A stretch of DNA of 64,000 nucleotides from Microvirga sesbaniae. Lineage in GTDB: Bacteria; Pseudomonadota; Alphaproteobacteria; Rhizobiales; Beijerinckiaceae. The position numbers and the translations under genes are program-made. Each line of letters begins with the position of its first letter. The stretch's first letter is position 1. The notes beneath the pieces were generated by a model. That model was not told where the DNA came from, ran no database searches, and saw only the letters and a list, made by a program, of their open reading frames with translations. The stretch lies in assembly GCF_025460805.1 (NCBI RefSeq), contig NZ_JAMXFJ010000004.1, positions 333,633 through 397,632 of the forward strand. The letters are read 5' to 3'. Shown here piece after piece: positions 8,380 to 16,138 of this stretch.

Positions 8380-9804
8380 TCAGGGCTTCATCCGGCCCGC
8401 GCGGCGGCGGTCCGCTGAAGACGGGATGCGCAGGGACTCCCGGTATTTCGCGACCGTACGCCGGGCGACCCGGATCCCGTCCGCCTTCAATTTCTGGGCA
8501 ATTGCCTCATCCGAGAGCACAGCAGCGGGAGTCTCGGCCTCGATCAGCTGTCTGATTCGGTGGCGAACGGCCTTGGCCGAGTGCTCGCCCTCCCCGGTGG
8601 CGGCGCTGAAGAAGAACTTCATCGGATGCGTGCCGCGCTCGGTGCCGAGCGCCTTGTTCGCCGCGACCCGGGAGACGGTGGATTCGTGCGTTCCGATCGC
8701 CTCCGCGACGCTCCTGAGGGTCATGGGGCGCAGGGCGCCCACTCCCTGGCGGAAGAATGCCTCCTGCTGGCGGACGATCTCGGCGGCGACCTTGAGGATC
8801 GTCCTGGCGCGCTGGTCCAGGCTGCGGGTCAGCCAGCTTGCGGCCTGCAGGCAGTCGGACAGAAAGCTCTTGTCCTCATCCTTGCGCACCACCTTGGCGA
8901 CTTGCGCATAATAGGTCCGGTTGAGCAGGATGCGGGGAAGGGTGTCAGGGTTGAGCTCGACAGTCAGGCCGCCATCCGGGGCGGTCCGCACCAGAACGTC
9001 GGGCACGAGCACATCGACCGGGACAGGCGTGAAGGCAAGTCCAGGCTTGGGCTCGAGGCGGCGGATCTCGGCCAGCATGTCGGCGAGATCCTCCTCGTCG
9101 ACGCCGCAGACCTTTCTCAAGGCGGCGAAATCCTGCCGGGCGACGAGAGGGAGATGGGCGAGCAGGGTCTCCATGGCCGGATCGAGCCGGTTGCGCTCGC
9201 GCAGCTGGAGGCTCAGGCATTCGGCCAGATTGCGTGCGCCGATCCCGGGCGGCTCGAACCCCTGGATCAGCCTCAAGGCCGCCTCGGCGTCGGCGGGCGC
9301 GACCTGGAGGCGGACAGCGAGCTCCGCGAGATCCTCGGTGAGATAGCCGGCCTCGTCGAGATTGTGGATCAGGTGCCGGCCGATCCTGCGCAGAGTCGGG
9401 TCCGCGGTGGCGAGCTCGAGCTGCGTCTCGAGATGTTCGCTCAGGCTCGTCACCCGGGCGAGCATGTCCTCCATTTCGGGCCTGAGTTCGCTATGGGCCG
9501 CGCCGGCCGCGGGCGCGGACGAGACCGGCAGGGCCTCCCGCCGGGACGGGGGTGGTCCGGGGATCATCCTCGGCCCGGCGGCCTCCGCCTTCTGCTTGGC
9601 ATGCAGGAAATCGGCAAGGCTCGGCGGGGCCGCGCCGGCCAGGGTGTCGCCCTCCTGCAGGAGGGGATTGCGCTCGAGCTCAGCCTCCACATAGGCCGCG
9701 AGCTCAGCATGGGAGAGCTGAAGCAGCTTGATCGATTGAACGAGCTGGGGAGTCATCGTCAGGGACTGGCCCTGGCGCAGCTCCAGCCGCTGCATCGCCG
9801 TCAT
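8380..9804 (-). CDS. rpoN: RNA polymerase sigma-54 factor RpoN
   Basis: 474 aa. The N-terminal region I (LELRQGQSLTMTPQLVQSIK) binds activators and core enzyme. The acidic region II is short, followed by the core-binding domain with its LIQGFEPPGIGARNLAECL segment, the HTH domain (RSVAEAIGTHESTVSRVAANK) and the C-terminal RpoN box ARRTVAKYRE (447-456) that reads the -24 element. It transcribes nitrogen and other activator-dependent genes. An alternative start three codons downstream is possible. A repeat-rich 295-base gap separates it from lptB upstream. Confidence 0.96.
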   Translation of the reverse strand: MTAMQRLELRQGQSLTMTPQLVQSIKLLQLSHAELAAYVEAELERNPLLQEGDTLAGAAPPSLADFLHAKQKAEAAGPRMIPGPPPSRREALPVSSAPAAGAAHSELRPEMEDMLARVTSLSEHLETQLELATADPTLRRIGRHLIHNLDEAGYLTEDLAELAVRLQVAPADAEAALRLIQGFEPPGIGARNLAECLSLQLRERNRLDPAMETLLAHLPLVARQDFAALRKVCGVDEEDLADMLAEIRRLEPKPGLAFTPVPVDVLVPDVLVRTAPDGGLTVELNPDTLPRILLNRTYYAQVAKVVRKDEDKSFLSDCLQAASWLTRSLDQRARTILKVAAEIVRQQEAFFRQGVGALRPMTLRSVAEAIGTHESTVSRVAANKALGTERGTHPMKFFFSAATGEGEHSAKAVRHRIRQLIEAETPAAVLSDEAIAQKLKADGIRVARRTVAKYRESLRIPSSADRRRAGRMKP

Positions 9805-9917
9805 GAACGCACCCGAGGCCGTATGGGCATGCTTCTTGCATGCCTCGACCGTTCTACCCCGGCCCTTCCCCGAAGGTCAAAAGGTCAATCGTCCTAGAGC
9901 ATCGGACGAACCCAGAG

Positions 9918-9993
9918 GGCCGCGTCAGCGACCCGAAGGGCCACGCCAGTGACCCGAAGGGCCACGCCAGTGACCCGAAGGGCCGCGCCAGCG
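9918..9993. repeat. 21-bp tandem repeat, three units plus a partial
   Basis: Units at 9918-9938, 9939-9959 and 9960-9980, each close to GGCCACGCCAGTGACCCGAAG, followed by a partial unit that merges into the palindrome at 9981-10024. The second and third units are identical and the first differs at three positions. Single copies recur at 16095-16128 and, inverted, at 40685-40712. Confidence 0.85.
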
Positions 9994-10024
9994 AAAAGTG
10001 GATCCGGTTTTCGCTGGCGCGGCC
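9981..10024. repeat. Long perfect palindrome upstream of rpoN
   Basis: Perfect 17-base arms (9981-9997 GGCCGCGCCAGCGAAAA; 10008-10024 its complement) around a ten-base centre GTGGATCCGG. The AAAAGTGGATCCGGTTTT core is shared with palindromes at 48559-48606 and 58273-58316. It could form a strong hairpin in the rpoN leader or after the lptB message. Confidence 0.85.
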
Positions 10025-10099
10025 CGCTGGGTCCGTTATTAACGATGCACACAATAAAGAAGAAAGCATCGGACGGACGAAAGCGGGCCGCACGATGCG

Positions 10100-10945
10100 C
10101 TAGAGACGGAAGTCCTCGCCCAGATACAGGCGGCGCACCTCCTCGTTCGACACGATCGCATCCGGCGTGCCCTCGGTCAGGACGCGGCCGGAATGGATGA
10201 TGTAGGCTCGGTCGATGAGGCCGAGGGTTTCACGCACGTTGTGGTCGGTGATGAGCACACCGATGCCGCGCCGGGTCAGGTGGCGCACGAGGTTCTGGAT
10301 GTCGCCCACCGCGATGGGGTCGATGCCCGCGAAAGGCTCGTCGAGGAGCATGAAGGTCGGCTCGCCGGCGAGCGCCCGGGCGATCTCGCAGCGCCGCCGC
10401 TCGCCGCCCGAGAGCGCGATGGAGGGCGACTTGCGCAGGCGCGTGATGTTGAACTCGTCGAGCAGGGCATCGAGCTTGCGCTCGCGCTCCTTGCGGCTCG
10501 GCTCGACGATCTCCAGCACGGCGCGGATGTTGTCCTCCACGTTGAGGCCGCGGAAGATCGAGGCCTCCTGCGGGAGGTAGCCGATGCCGAGGCGGGCGCG
10601 GCGGTACATGGGCAGGCCCGTGACGTCGTGCCCGTCCAGGCTGATGACGCCGCGGTCGGCGCTCACCAGTCCGGTGATCATGTAGAAGATGGTGGTCTTG
10701 CCGGCGCCGTTGGGACCGAGCAGGCCCACGGCCTCGCCGGCGCGCACGTTCAGGCCCGCATCCTGCACCACGGTGCGGCCGCGATAGCTCTTCTGCAGGC
10801 CTTTGACCGCCAGGACCCCGGGGCCGCCGAACACGGCGTCGCTCTCGGCGCGGTGGAAGACATGCGGGCCCGTCCCGGCCGAACGGGTTTCCAGGAGGCT
10901 CACGTCGGAGGGACCGGTTTGAGAACGGTTGAAAAGCGGTTTCAC
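10100..10945 (-). CDS. lptB: LPS export ABC transporter ATP-binding protein LptB
   Basis: 281 aa ATPase: Walker A GPNGAGKT (77-84), signature LSGGERRR, Walker B FMLLDEPFAGIDP and a switch His in LITDHNVRE. The PMYRRARLGIGYLPQEASIF segment is characteristic of LptB. It powers extraction of lipopolysaccharide by LptFG at the inner membrane. About 45 extra residues precede the ABC domain, longer than the E. coli protein; a later start is possible but no internal Met is available before the domain. It is encoded after lptC and lptA on the same strand. Confidence 0.94.
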   Translation of the reverse strand: MKPLFNRSQTGPSDVSLLETRSAGTGPHVFHRAESDAVFGGPGVLAVKGLQKSYRGRTVVQDAGLNVRAGEAVGLLGPNGAGKTTIFYMITGLVSADRGVISLDGHDVTGLPMYRRARLGIGYLPQEASIFRGLNVEDNIRAVLEIVEPSRKERERKLDALLDEFNITRLRKSPSIALSGGERRRCEIARALAGEPTFMLLDEPFAGIDPIAVGDIQNLVRHLTRRGIGVLITDHNVRETLGLIDRAYIIHSGRVLTEGTPDAIVSNEEVRRLYLGEDFRL

Positions 10946-10996
10946 TGGCTCAATCGTCGATCGTGAAAAGGGAAAAGCGGGAACTGAACGCCCGCT

Positions 10997-11635
10997 CTAG
11001 TTCGTGGCCGGCCGCTGCTGGGGCTTCGGCTTGGAGGCGGGAGAGGCTCCCCCACCGGCTCCGGTCGGAGCCGGCCCGCCCTGGCCGGGCACGAACAGCG
11101 CCCTCACCCGACCGCCGGGCGTCGTTTCGATGTTCGCCACGCCGGTGTTGATGTCGTAGAGCACCCGCTCGCCCTTGGTGACGTTGGGACCGTCGCTCAG
11201 GGTCGCGTTGCCGGTCAGCATGATCTTGTTGGAGCCCCGGTCGAAGGTGGCGTTCTCGCCGGTCGCCACCTGGGTGCGCGACACGATGGTGACCGGGCCC
11301 TTGCAGTCGATCTTCTTGATGGCGCTGTCGTCCGCCGTCTGCGTGGACGGAGCCGCCTGCCCGCCGTTCTGGTCCCGCTGCTCGTAGAACACGGTCATGA
11401 TCGTGCACTTCATGGTGCTCTCGCCCTGAACCGCCACCACGTCACCGGTGAAGACCGCACGGCCCTCCTTGTCGAAGACGTCGAGCTTGTTGGCGTCGAT
11501 CTTGATCGGCTCCTTGCTGGAGCCGAAATTGCCGAAGCCGACGGCCCGCTCCTTGCTGGCCTGGGCAAAGGCCACGTCAAGGGGAGCCGGAAAGAGAAGC
11601 CCGAGGGCCAGGGCGGCGCGTGTGAAACTCATCAT
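10997..11635 (-). CDS. lptA: Periplasmic LPS transport protein LptA (OstA-like)
   Basis: 212 aa. A signal peptide (MMSFTRAALALGLLFPAPLDVAFAQ) precedes an OstA/LptA beta-jellyroll domain. Visible motifs are PIKIDANKLDVFDKEGRAVF, FTGDVVAVQGE and the MLTGNATLSDGPNVTKGERV repeat. A Pro/Gly/Ala-rich tail ends the protein. It forms the periplasmic bridge carrying lipopolysaccharide. The start overlaps the lptC stop by an ATGA, indicating translational coupling. The C-terminal KPKPQQRPATN tail is low complexity. Confidence 0.92.
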   Translation of the reverse strand: MMSFTRAALALGLLFPAPLDVAFAQASKERAVGFGNFGSSKEPIKIDANKLDVFDKEGRAVFTGDVVAVQGESTMKCTIMTVFYEQRDQNGGQAAPSTQTADDSAIKKIDCKGPVTIVSRTQVATGENATFDRGSNKIMLTGNATLSDGPNVTKGERVLYDINTGVANIETTPGGRVRALFVPGQGGPAPTGAGGGASPASKPKPQQRPATN

Positions 11636-12441
11636 GGACGGATACTTGTCTGTTGGGGTGCGGGCGCCGCGGGGCCTGTGCCGGCGGCTTCCGGGGAGGA
11701 TGGGGGAGAGCCGGAGGAGGGCTGAATGACGGTGCGGACGCGGCCCTTGAAGCTCATGACCTTGCCATTGTCCGACACGTCGAGGCCTTCGGCCTCGATG
11801 GTGCCGCTGCCGAAGGCCACGGTGACCGGATCGTTGGAGACCACCGAGCCGGCCTTGAACCGCACGAACGCCGTCTGGAGCTTGACCTCATGGCCGCCAT
11901 CCGTGGTGACCACGATGTTGTCGCGCAGCCTCATCTGCTCTTTCTTGGTGTCGAGGACGCCGGAATCGGCCTGGAGCCTTGCGACGCTGCCGCGCTCGTC
12001 GGTCACGATGCGGGCCTTGAGGTCCTTGAGCTGCACGAGATCGGGCTTGCGCACGTCCTGGGTGGCGGCGCTGGCCGTCACCTCGTAGGGGCGGTTGTCG
12101 TTCTTGAAGCCGTTCAGCTTCGGGCTCTCCATGGTGACATGGGTGCCGCTCACCCCGATGGAGCCGAAGCTCAGGTTCTCGATCTGCCGGAACGGATTGT
12201 AATAGGCCACGACGCCGACGCCGGCCATGCCCAGCAGGGAGCCGAGCGGAATGGCAACCTTCGCGAAGCGGACCCAGCGGGAATGGCGACGGGCCTTGGT
12301 GAAGGCGCGCGACCGAACGGCCGGCCTCGAGGCCGGGCCGTCCCGCATGGTGGAGCCCTGAATTCCCGCCACTGTCGTCAACCCCTTCCGTCCTGATCCC
12401 CGGCGCGTGGCCATCGGCACGGCGCCATGCCGGAGCGGCAT
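11632..12441 (-). CDS. lptC: LPS export system protein LptC
   Basis: 269 aa. A basic N-terminus precedes one membrane segment (AIPLGSLLGMAGVGVVAYY, about residues 88-106). The periplasmic LptC domain follows, with THVTMESPKLNGFKNDNRPY and VTASAATQDVRKPDLVQL, the pattern seen in rhizobial LptC. A Pro/Ser-rich tail ends the protein. It anchors LptA to the LptBFG transporter. The N-terminus is unusually long; starts at 12414 or 12348 are also in frame and no ribosome binding site decides between them. It heads the lptCAB run. Confidence 0.88.
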   Translation of the reverse strand: MPLRHGAVPMATRRGSGRKGLTTVAGIQGSTMRDGPASRPAVRSRAFTKARRHSRWVRFAKVAIPLGSLLGMAGVGVVAYYNPFRQIENLSFGSIGVSGTHVTMESPKLNGFKNDNRPYEVTASAATQDVRKPDLVQLKDLKARIVTDERGSVARLQADSGVLDTKKEQMRLRDNIVVTTDGGHEVKLQTAFVRFKAGSVVSNDPVTVAFGSGTIEAEGLDVSDNGKVMSFKGRVRTVIQPSSGSPPSSPEAAGTGPAAPAPQQTSIRP

Positions 12442-12491
12442 GGCGATGTTATGACGGATATGAGGTTTATGCGGGAAAGTTTAAGCGCGCG

Positions 12492-13106
12492 TCAAGAATG
12501 GGCGAAAATATCCGTCTCGGGCCAGCCGAGCAGGTCGAGCTGGGCCCGGGTCGGCAGGAAGCTGAAGCACTGGTGGGCGATGCCGAGCCTGTTCTCGCGC
12601 TCCAGCAGACGATCGAGCTTGTCCTTGAGGGCATGCAGGTGCAGGACGTCGGACGCCGCGTAGTCGAGCTGGGCCGGGGTGAGGGTCTCGGCGCCCCAAT
12701 CGGAGGATTGCTGCTGCTTCGACAGCTCGACCCCGAGCTGCTCGCGCGCCAGCTCCTTGAGGCCGTGGCGGTCGGTATAGGTGCGCACGAGCCGCGAGGC
12801 GACCTTGGTGCAGTAGATCGGCCGCGGCATGACGCCGAAGGTGTGAAAGATCACCGCCAGGTCGAAGCGGGCGTAATGGAAGATCTTCAAGACGCTCTCG
12901 TCGGACAGGACGCGGATCAGGTTCTCCGGCAAGGGCCCGTCCTTGAGGATCTGCACCACGTCGGCGGTGCCGTCGCCGGTGGAGATCTGCACCACGCAGA
13001 GCCGGTCGCGGTGCGGATTGAGACCGAGCGTCTCGGTGTCGATGGCGATCGCCGGGCCCGGCTTGTAGCCGGCGGGCAGGTCGCCGCGATGGAAGCGTAC
13101 TGTCAT
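12492..13106 (-). CDS. rnd: Ribonuclease D family 3'-5' exonuclease
   Basis: 204 aa DEDDy exonuclease domain. It shows Exo I AIDTETLG (D23, E25), Exo II FHYARFDLAV, and Exo III YAASDVLHL with the Tyr-x3-Asp spacing. There is no HRDC domain, so it is the short single-domain form common in alphaproteobacteria, about half the length of E. coli RNase D. It probably trims tRNA or other RNA 3' ends. It lies just upstream of lptC on the same strand with a 50-base gap. Confidence 0.9.
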   Translation of the reverse strand: MTVRFHRGDLPAGYKPGPAIAIDTETLGLNPHRDRLCVVQISTGDGTADVVQILKDGPLPENLIRVLSDESVLKIFHYARFDLAVIFHTFGVMPRPIYCTKVASRLVRTYTDRHGLKELAREQLGVELSKQQQSSDWGAETLTPAQLDYAASDVLHLHALKDKLDRLLERENRLGIAHQCFSFLPTRAQLDLLGWPETDIFAHS

Positions 13107-13193
13107 GGGACATCCGTAATGCGCAGACCATGCGTCTACCCCGTCTCGGCGGCGGCTTCAACGCAAGTCCTGCGGGCAGCGCCTTGAACCCTG

Positions 13194-13598
13194 TCAGTCG
13201 CGCATCGCAAGCGTGTCCGAGGAGACGACGATCCCGTCGCCGGCGGGGCCGATCAGCCCGCCGAGCACGCCCAGAAGGGTCTCCCGGCTGACGGGCTTTT
13301 CGAGCCAGGGCACGTTCCGCAGCTCCGGCGGGCAGTCGGCTTTCGCCGGCAGGCCGGAATAGACCGTGAAGGGCACGCCCCGGCTCTTCAGGGCCCGGGC
13401 GATCTCCAGCGAGGTGCCGTCCTTGATCATGATGTCCAGGATGGCGATGTCCGGCGCGTCGCCCTCGAGCCATTTCAGGGCGTCGGCATTGCTCATGAAC
13501 ACCCCGGCCACCGCGAAGCCGGCATCCTCGAGGAAGGCCTCGAGGGACATGCCGATCAACGCTTGGTCTTCGACGATCATGCAGCGGGTCTGGGTCAT
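13194..13598 (-). CDS. Single-domain response regulator
   Basis: 134 aa receiver domain with no output domain. It has the acidic pair E10-D11, the phosphoacceptor D55 in AILDIMIKDG, S81 in the switch position (FTVYSGLP) and K101 in EKPVS. It resembles the stand-alone receivers that take phosphate from HWE/HisKA_2 kinases in alphaproteobacteria. It is divergent from the ECF sigma gene at 13989, which suggests, without proving, a link to that sigma factor. No kinase is nearby. Confidence 0.87.
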   Translation of the reverse strand: MTQTRCMIVEDQALIGMSLEAFLEDAGFAVAGVFMSNADALKWLEGDAPDIAILDIMIKDGTSLEIARALKSRGVPFTVYSGLPAKADCPPELRNVPWLEKPVSRETLLGVLGGLIGPAGDGIVVSSDTLAMRD

Positions 13599-13988
13599 GG
13601 CGTCCCTTGTCCGTTCCGACTGGCAGAGAGCAGGCTTCGAAGAATGCGCGGGCGGCGGAGACAGGCGATGGATGCGCGAGAACGCATTCGTCTCCGTCCG
13701 ATGTAGGACGGCCTGTGATCCGTTTCATTGATGCATGTGAATCTTGGCTGCAGAACCGGCATTCCAAAGACAAGCTTATACCAAAGAGCCACGGTGAGCC
13801 GCCGTGGCTGCGGCGCGCACGGATTCGTGAAGGCCGACCGGACGGGAATATTCTCTCTTGTCCCTCGGCCTCTGCTAAAGCCAAGCTTGGACGCAATCAT
13901 CACAAAGAGCCACAGGCTTCGCATAGGTTAATGCGGCAGCCCGCCGGGGAGGGTCTTCTTACGGGTCCGAAATTGAGGAGTTGGAAGA
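13599..13988. other. Divergent intergenic region between response regulator and ECF sigma genes
   Basis: 390 bases with lower GC than the neighbours. I looked on both strands for a small NepR-like anti-sigma gene and did not find one. Promoters of both genes are expected here but I cannot place a convincing ECF-type pair. Confidence 0.5.
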
Positions 13989-14540
13989 GTGTCGGTCGAA
14001 AACTCCCTGAAGCAGCAGATGCTCAATGCCACTCCCCATCTGCGGGCCTTCGCGATATCCCTGTCCGGCAGCGTCGACAGGGCCGATGATCTGGTCCAGA
14101 GCACGCTTCTCAAGGGCCTGAGCAATCTCGACAAGTTCCAGCCCGGCACCAGCATGCAGGCTTGGCTCTTCACGATCCTGCGCAACGATTTCCTCACTCA
14201 GACCCGTCGGAGCAAGCGCGAGGTGGAGGATCCGGAAGGATCCTGGGCCGAGAAGGTCGCCGTCATGCCCGAGCAGGGCGCGCGGCTCGATTTCACCGAC
14301 ATGCTGAAAGCGTTGAGCAAGCTCCCGATCGACCAGCGCGAGGCGCTCCTGCTCGTCGGCGCGGAGGGTCTGTCCTATGAGGAGGCGGCGCGGATCTGCG
14401 GCACCAACATCGGAACCATCAAGAGCCGGATCAACCGCGCCCGCAACCGCCTCGCGGAGATGCTGAAGTTCGACGCCGAGGACGATCTCGGCCCCGACGA
14501 TCTCGTGAAGGCGGCGCTGTTCATGCACGCATCGCCCTGA
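13989..14540 (+). CDS. ECF-family RNA polymerase sigma factor
   Basis: 183 aa. Sigma region 2 (LRAFAISLSGSVDRADDLVQ and the FQPGTSMQAWLFTILRNDFL block) and sigma-70 region 4 (LPIDQREALLLVGAEGLSYE, then IGTIKSRINRARNRLAEML) are both complete. The type is the alphaproteobacterial stress sigma group related to EcfG. The GTG start at 13989 has GAGGAG and GGAAGA upstream; no better ATG exists. No anti-sigma factor gene follows. The next gene is the convergent Hsp20 operon, so regulation may involve the divergent receiver gene. Confidence 0.9.
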   Translation: MSVENSLKQQMLNATPHLRAFAISLSGSVDRADDLVQSTLLKGLSNLDKFQPGTSMQAWLFTILRNDFLTQTRRSKREVEDPEGSWAEKVAVMPEQGARLDFTDMLKALSKLPIDQREALLLVGAEGLSYEEAARICGTNIGTIKSRINRARNRLAEMLKFDAEDDLGPDDLVKAALFMHASP

Positions 14541-14609
14541 CCCGGGCGACGGATAGGCTCGACGCAACAATGAGGCGTCCGGCCTGTCCGGACGCCCCGG
14601 GATCCATGA

Positions 14610-15125
14610 TCAGTGCTTGGTTTCGTCGCCCGCACGGTTGATCGGGATGCGCTTCACCTCCGGCGGGCTCCCGGCCGCCTTGGGCAGGGTGACGGTGAGG
14701 ACGCCGTTCCTGAAGCTGGCGTCGATCTTGTCCTCCTCCACATCCCAGGCCAGCGGGATGCGGCGCTCGAAAAGGCCGTAGTGCCGCTCGCTGAACGCGC
14801 GCTCCTTGTCCTCGATCTCGGACTTCTTCTCGCCCCGGATGGTGAGGACGCCGTCGCCTATCAGGACCTCCACGTCCTTGTCCTCGAGGCCCGGCAGTTC
14901 CGCCGAGATGCGGACATCCTTGTCGTTGTCGACGACTTCCACCTGCGGCCATCCCGTCATCCGGCTCATGCCGCCGAGCGGCGCCATGTCGAAGCCGCGG
15001 AACACGTCGTCGAAGAGCCGGTTCATCTCGCGATGCAGGGTCATGAAGGGATCGCTGTCCTCGCGGTAGCGGCTCGGGGTCGTCTGCTGGTTGCGACCCC
15101 AGGGAATGAGATCGCGCATGTTCAT
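14610..15125 (-). CDS. Small heat shock protein (Hsp20), second gene of operon
   Basis: 171 aa with an alpha-crystallin domain (about 55-160). The domain runs from WPQVEVVDNDKDVRISAELP to the FRNGVLTVTLPK motif, followed by the C-terminal IPI (I/V-x-I) anchor in KRIPINRAGDE. The N-terminus carries FMTLHREMNRLFDDVFRGF, typical of class A rhizobial Hsp20. It acts as a holdase for unfolding proteins. The start at 15125 has AGGAGG eight bases upstream. It follows another hsp20 after a 76-base gap containing a perfect hairpin (15160-15180). Confidence 0.93.
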   Translation of the reverse strand: MNMRDLIPWGRNQQTTPSRYREDSDPFMTLHREMNRLFDDVFRGFDMAPLGGMSRMTGWPQVEVVDNDKDVRISAELPGLEDKDVEVLIGDGVLTIRGEKKSEIEDKERAFSERHYGLFERRIPLAWDVEEDKIDASFRNGVLTVTLPKAAGSPPEVKRIPINRAGDETKH

Positions 15126-15159
15126 GGTGTCATCCTCCTTTCGCTCAGGCGTTGCGGCA

Positions 15160-15180
15160 GCGCCGGTGCTGAACCGGCGC
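15160..15180 (-). other. Intercistronic hairpin between two hsp20 genes
   Basis: Perfect eight-base stem GCGCCGGT/ACCGGCGC with a five-base loop, 34 bases before the second hsp20 start. No U-run follows, so it is more likely an RNA processing or stability element than a terminator. Confidence 0.55.
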
Positions 15181-15201
15181 TGCGTTCTGGCATGGGCTCC
15201 G

Positions 15202-15684
15202 TTACGCAGCCTTGCCGTGCTCGATCTGCTGCGGCTGCCGTCCGGTCGGTGTCGTCCCGGTGCCGGCATTGATCTCGATCCTGCGCGGTTTGAGCGCTTC
15301 GGGCACTTCGCGCTTCAGATCGACCGTGAGCAGACCGTTCTCGAGGCTCGCCTGCGTGACCTTCACGTGGTCGGCGAGGTTGAAGGTCTGCTTGAAGGCG
15401 CGGGTCGCGATGCCGCGATGGAGATATTGCCGGCCTTCTTCGGAGCCCTTCTTTTGACCGGCCACCAGGAGCTGGCTCTCCTTCTGGGTGAGTTCGATCT
15501 CATCCGGAGCGAAGCCCGCGATGGCCATCGTGATCACATACTGGTCTTCGCCCACCTTCTCGATGTTGTAGGGCGGCCAGTTGGTCAGGGGCTCGATCTG
15601 GGCGGATTGATCGAGCATGTCGAACAGGCGGTCGAAGCCGACCGTCGAACGGTACAGGGGGGAGAAGTCGAAAGCTGTTCTCAT
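15202..15684 (-). CDS. Small heat shock protein (Hsp20/IbpA class), first gene of operon
   Basis: 160 aa. The N-terminus FDFSPLYRSTVGFDRLFDML and the WPPYNIEKVGEDQYVITMAI strand mark the IbpA-like class. The alpha-crystallin domain spans about 33-130 with ENGLLTVDLKREVPE, and the C-terminal RRIEI anchor is present. It is a different class from its downstream partner, so the two may form mixed holdase assemblies. The start at 15684 was preferred to the ATG at 15690 because GGAGG lies eight bases upstream. Expression is probably controlled by the RNA thermometer in its leader. Confidence 0.93.
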   Translation of the reverse strand: MRTAFDFSPLYRSTVGFDRLFDMLDQSAQIEPLTNWPPYNIEKVGEDQYVITMAIAGFAPDEIELTQKESQLLVAGQKKGSEEGRQYLHRGIATRAFKQTFNLADHVKVTQASLENGLLTVDLKREVPEALKPRRIEINAGTGTTPTGRQPQQIEHGKAA

Positions 15685-15771
15685 CACCATATCCTCCAAT
15701 GAGCAACATGGACGTGAGAGCGCCGGACACCGGCCGGCGCCCGTCATGCCAAGCCTTTGAAAGGCCTCGGC
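15685..15771 (-). promoter_or_regulatory. ROSE-type RNA thermometer in the hsp20 leader
   Basis: Read on the minus strand, the leader holds three hairpins. The first (15771-15748) is GCCGAGGCCTTT/AAAGGCTTGGC, the second (15740-15720) is a perfect GCGCCGG/CCGGCGC stem. The third (15711-15687) pairs CCATGTTGCTC with GAGGATATGG, masking the Shine-Dalgarno GGAGG. In the third stem one G is left bulged opposite the Shine-Dalgarno strand, the diagnostic ROSE feature, within TTGCTCATTGGAGGAT. ROSE elements open on heating and are found before rhizobial small heat shock genes. Confidence 0.85.
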
Positions 15772-15918
15772 GATATTGATGGTAGGAAGGGCTTTTCCGA
15801 ATTTCAAGAGGGCCTGGAATGCCCGAACGGCATCGCTCGCGACGTCCCCTGAAACCCGCTGGCCATCGGGGCCGCGTCCCCTTAGCATCGGGTCGCTTCG
15901 ACCAAGGACAGACAGACC

Positions 15919-16083
15919 ATGCTCCGCATTCTCTCCCTTGCCGTCCTGACCGCCTTCGTCACCCCGTCCCCGGCGGCGGACACCTCCCGCGACGGGACGA
16001 TCATCGCCCAGCAGCAGCAGGCTCCGCAGCAGACCCCGAAGCGCGATTGCGAGCGGAAACGCGACGAAGGTGTGAGCTCCTAG
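15919..16083 (+). CDS. Small exported protein, unknown function
   Basis: 54 aa, beginning MLRILSLAVLTAFVTPSPAA, which looks like a signal peptide. A short Gln-rich segment (AQQQQAPQQTPK) and a charged tail with one Cys (RDCERKRDEGVSS) follow. I recognise no family. Support is limited to the signal peptide, an ATG and an in-frame stop directly before a repeat element. The ribosome binding site is weak (AAGGACAG upstream). It could be a small envelope protein or a spurious frame. Confidence 0.45.
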   Translation: MLRILSLAVLTAFVTPSPAADTSRDGTIIAQQQQAPQQTPKRDCERKRDEGVSS

Positions 16084-16094
16084 TGCCTCGTGCG

Positions 16095-16128
16095 GACCCG
16101 GCGGGCCACGCCAGTGACCCGACGGGCC
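16095..16128. repeat. Dispersed copy of the 21-bp repeat
   Basis: GACCCGGCGGGCCACGCCAG followed by TGACCCGACGGGCC matches the unit tandemly repeated at 9918-9980. It sits between the small exported protein gene and the end of the YihY gene and is followed by CCGATGCT, an edge sequence of the other palindromes. Confidence 0.7.
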
Positions 16129-16138
16129 GTCCGATGCT

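Noticed and set aside
9840..10103. 87-codon frame on the plus strand encoding repeated SDPKGHA units
   Set aside because: The repeats in the protein come from the 21-bp DNA tandem repeat. The frame has no ribosome binding site, and the same DNA also occurs elsewhere as a non-coding repeat.
13599..13988. NepR-like anti-sigma gene between the receiver and ECF sigma genes
   Set aside because: I searched both strands for a short Leu-rich, Pro-containing NepR-type frame and found none.
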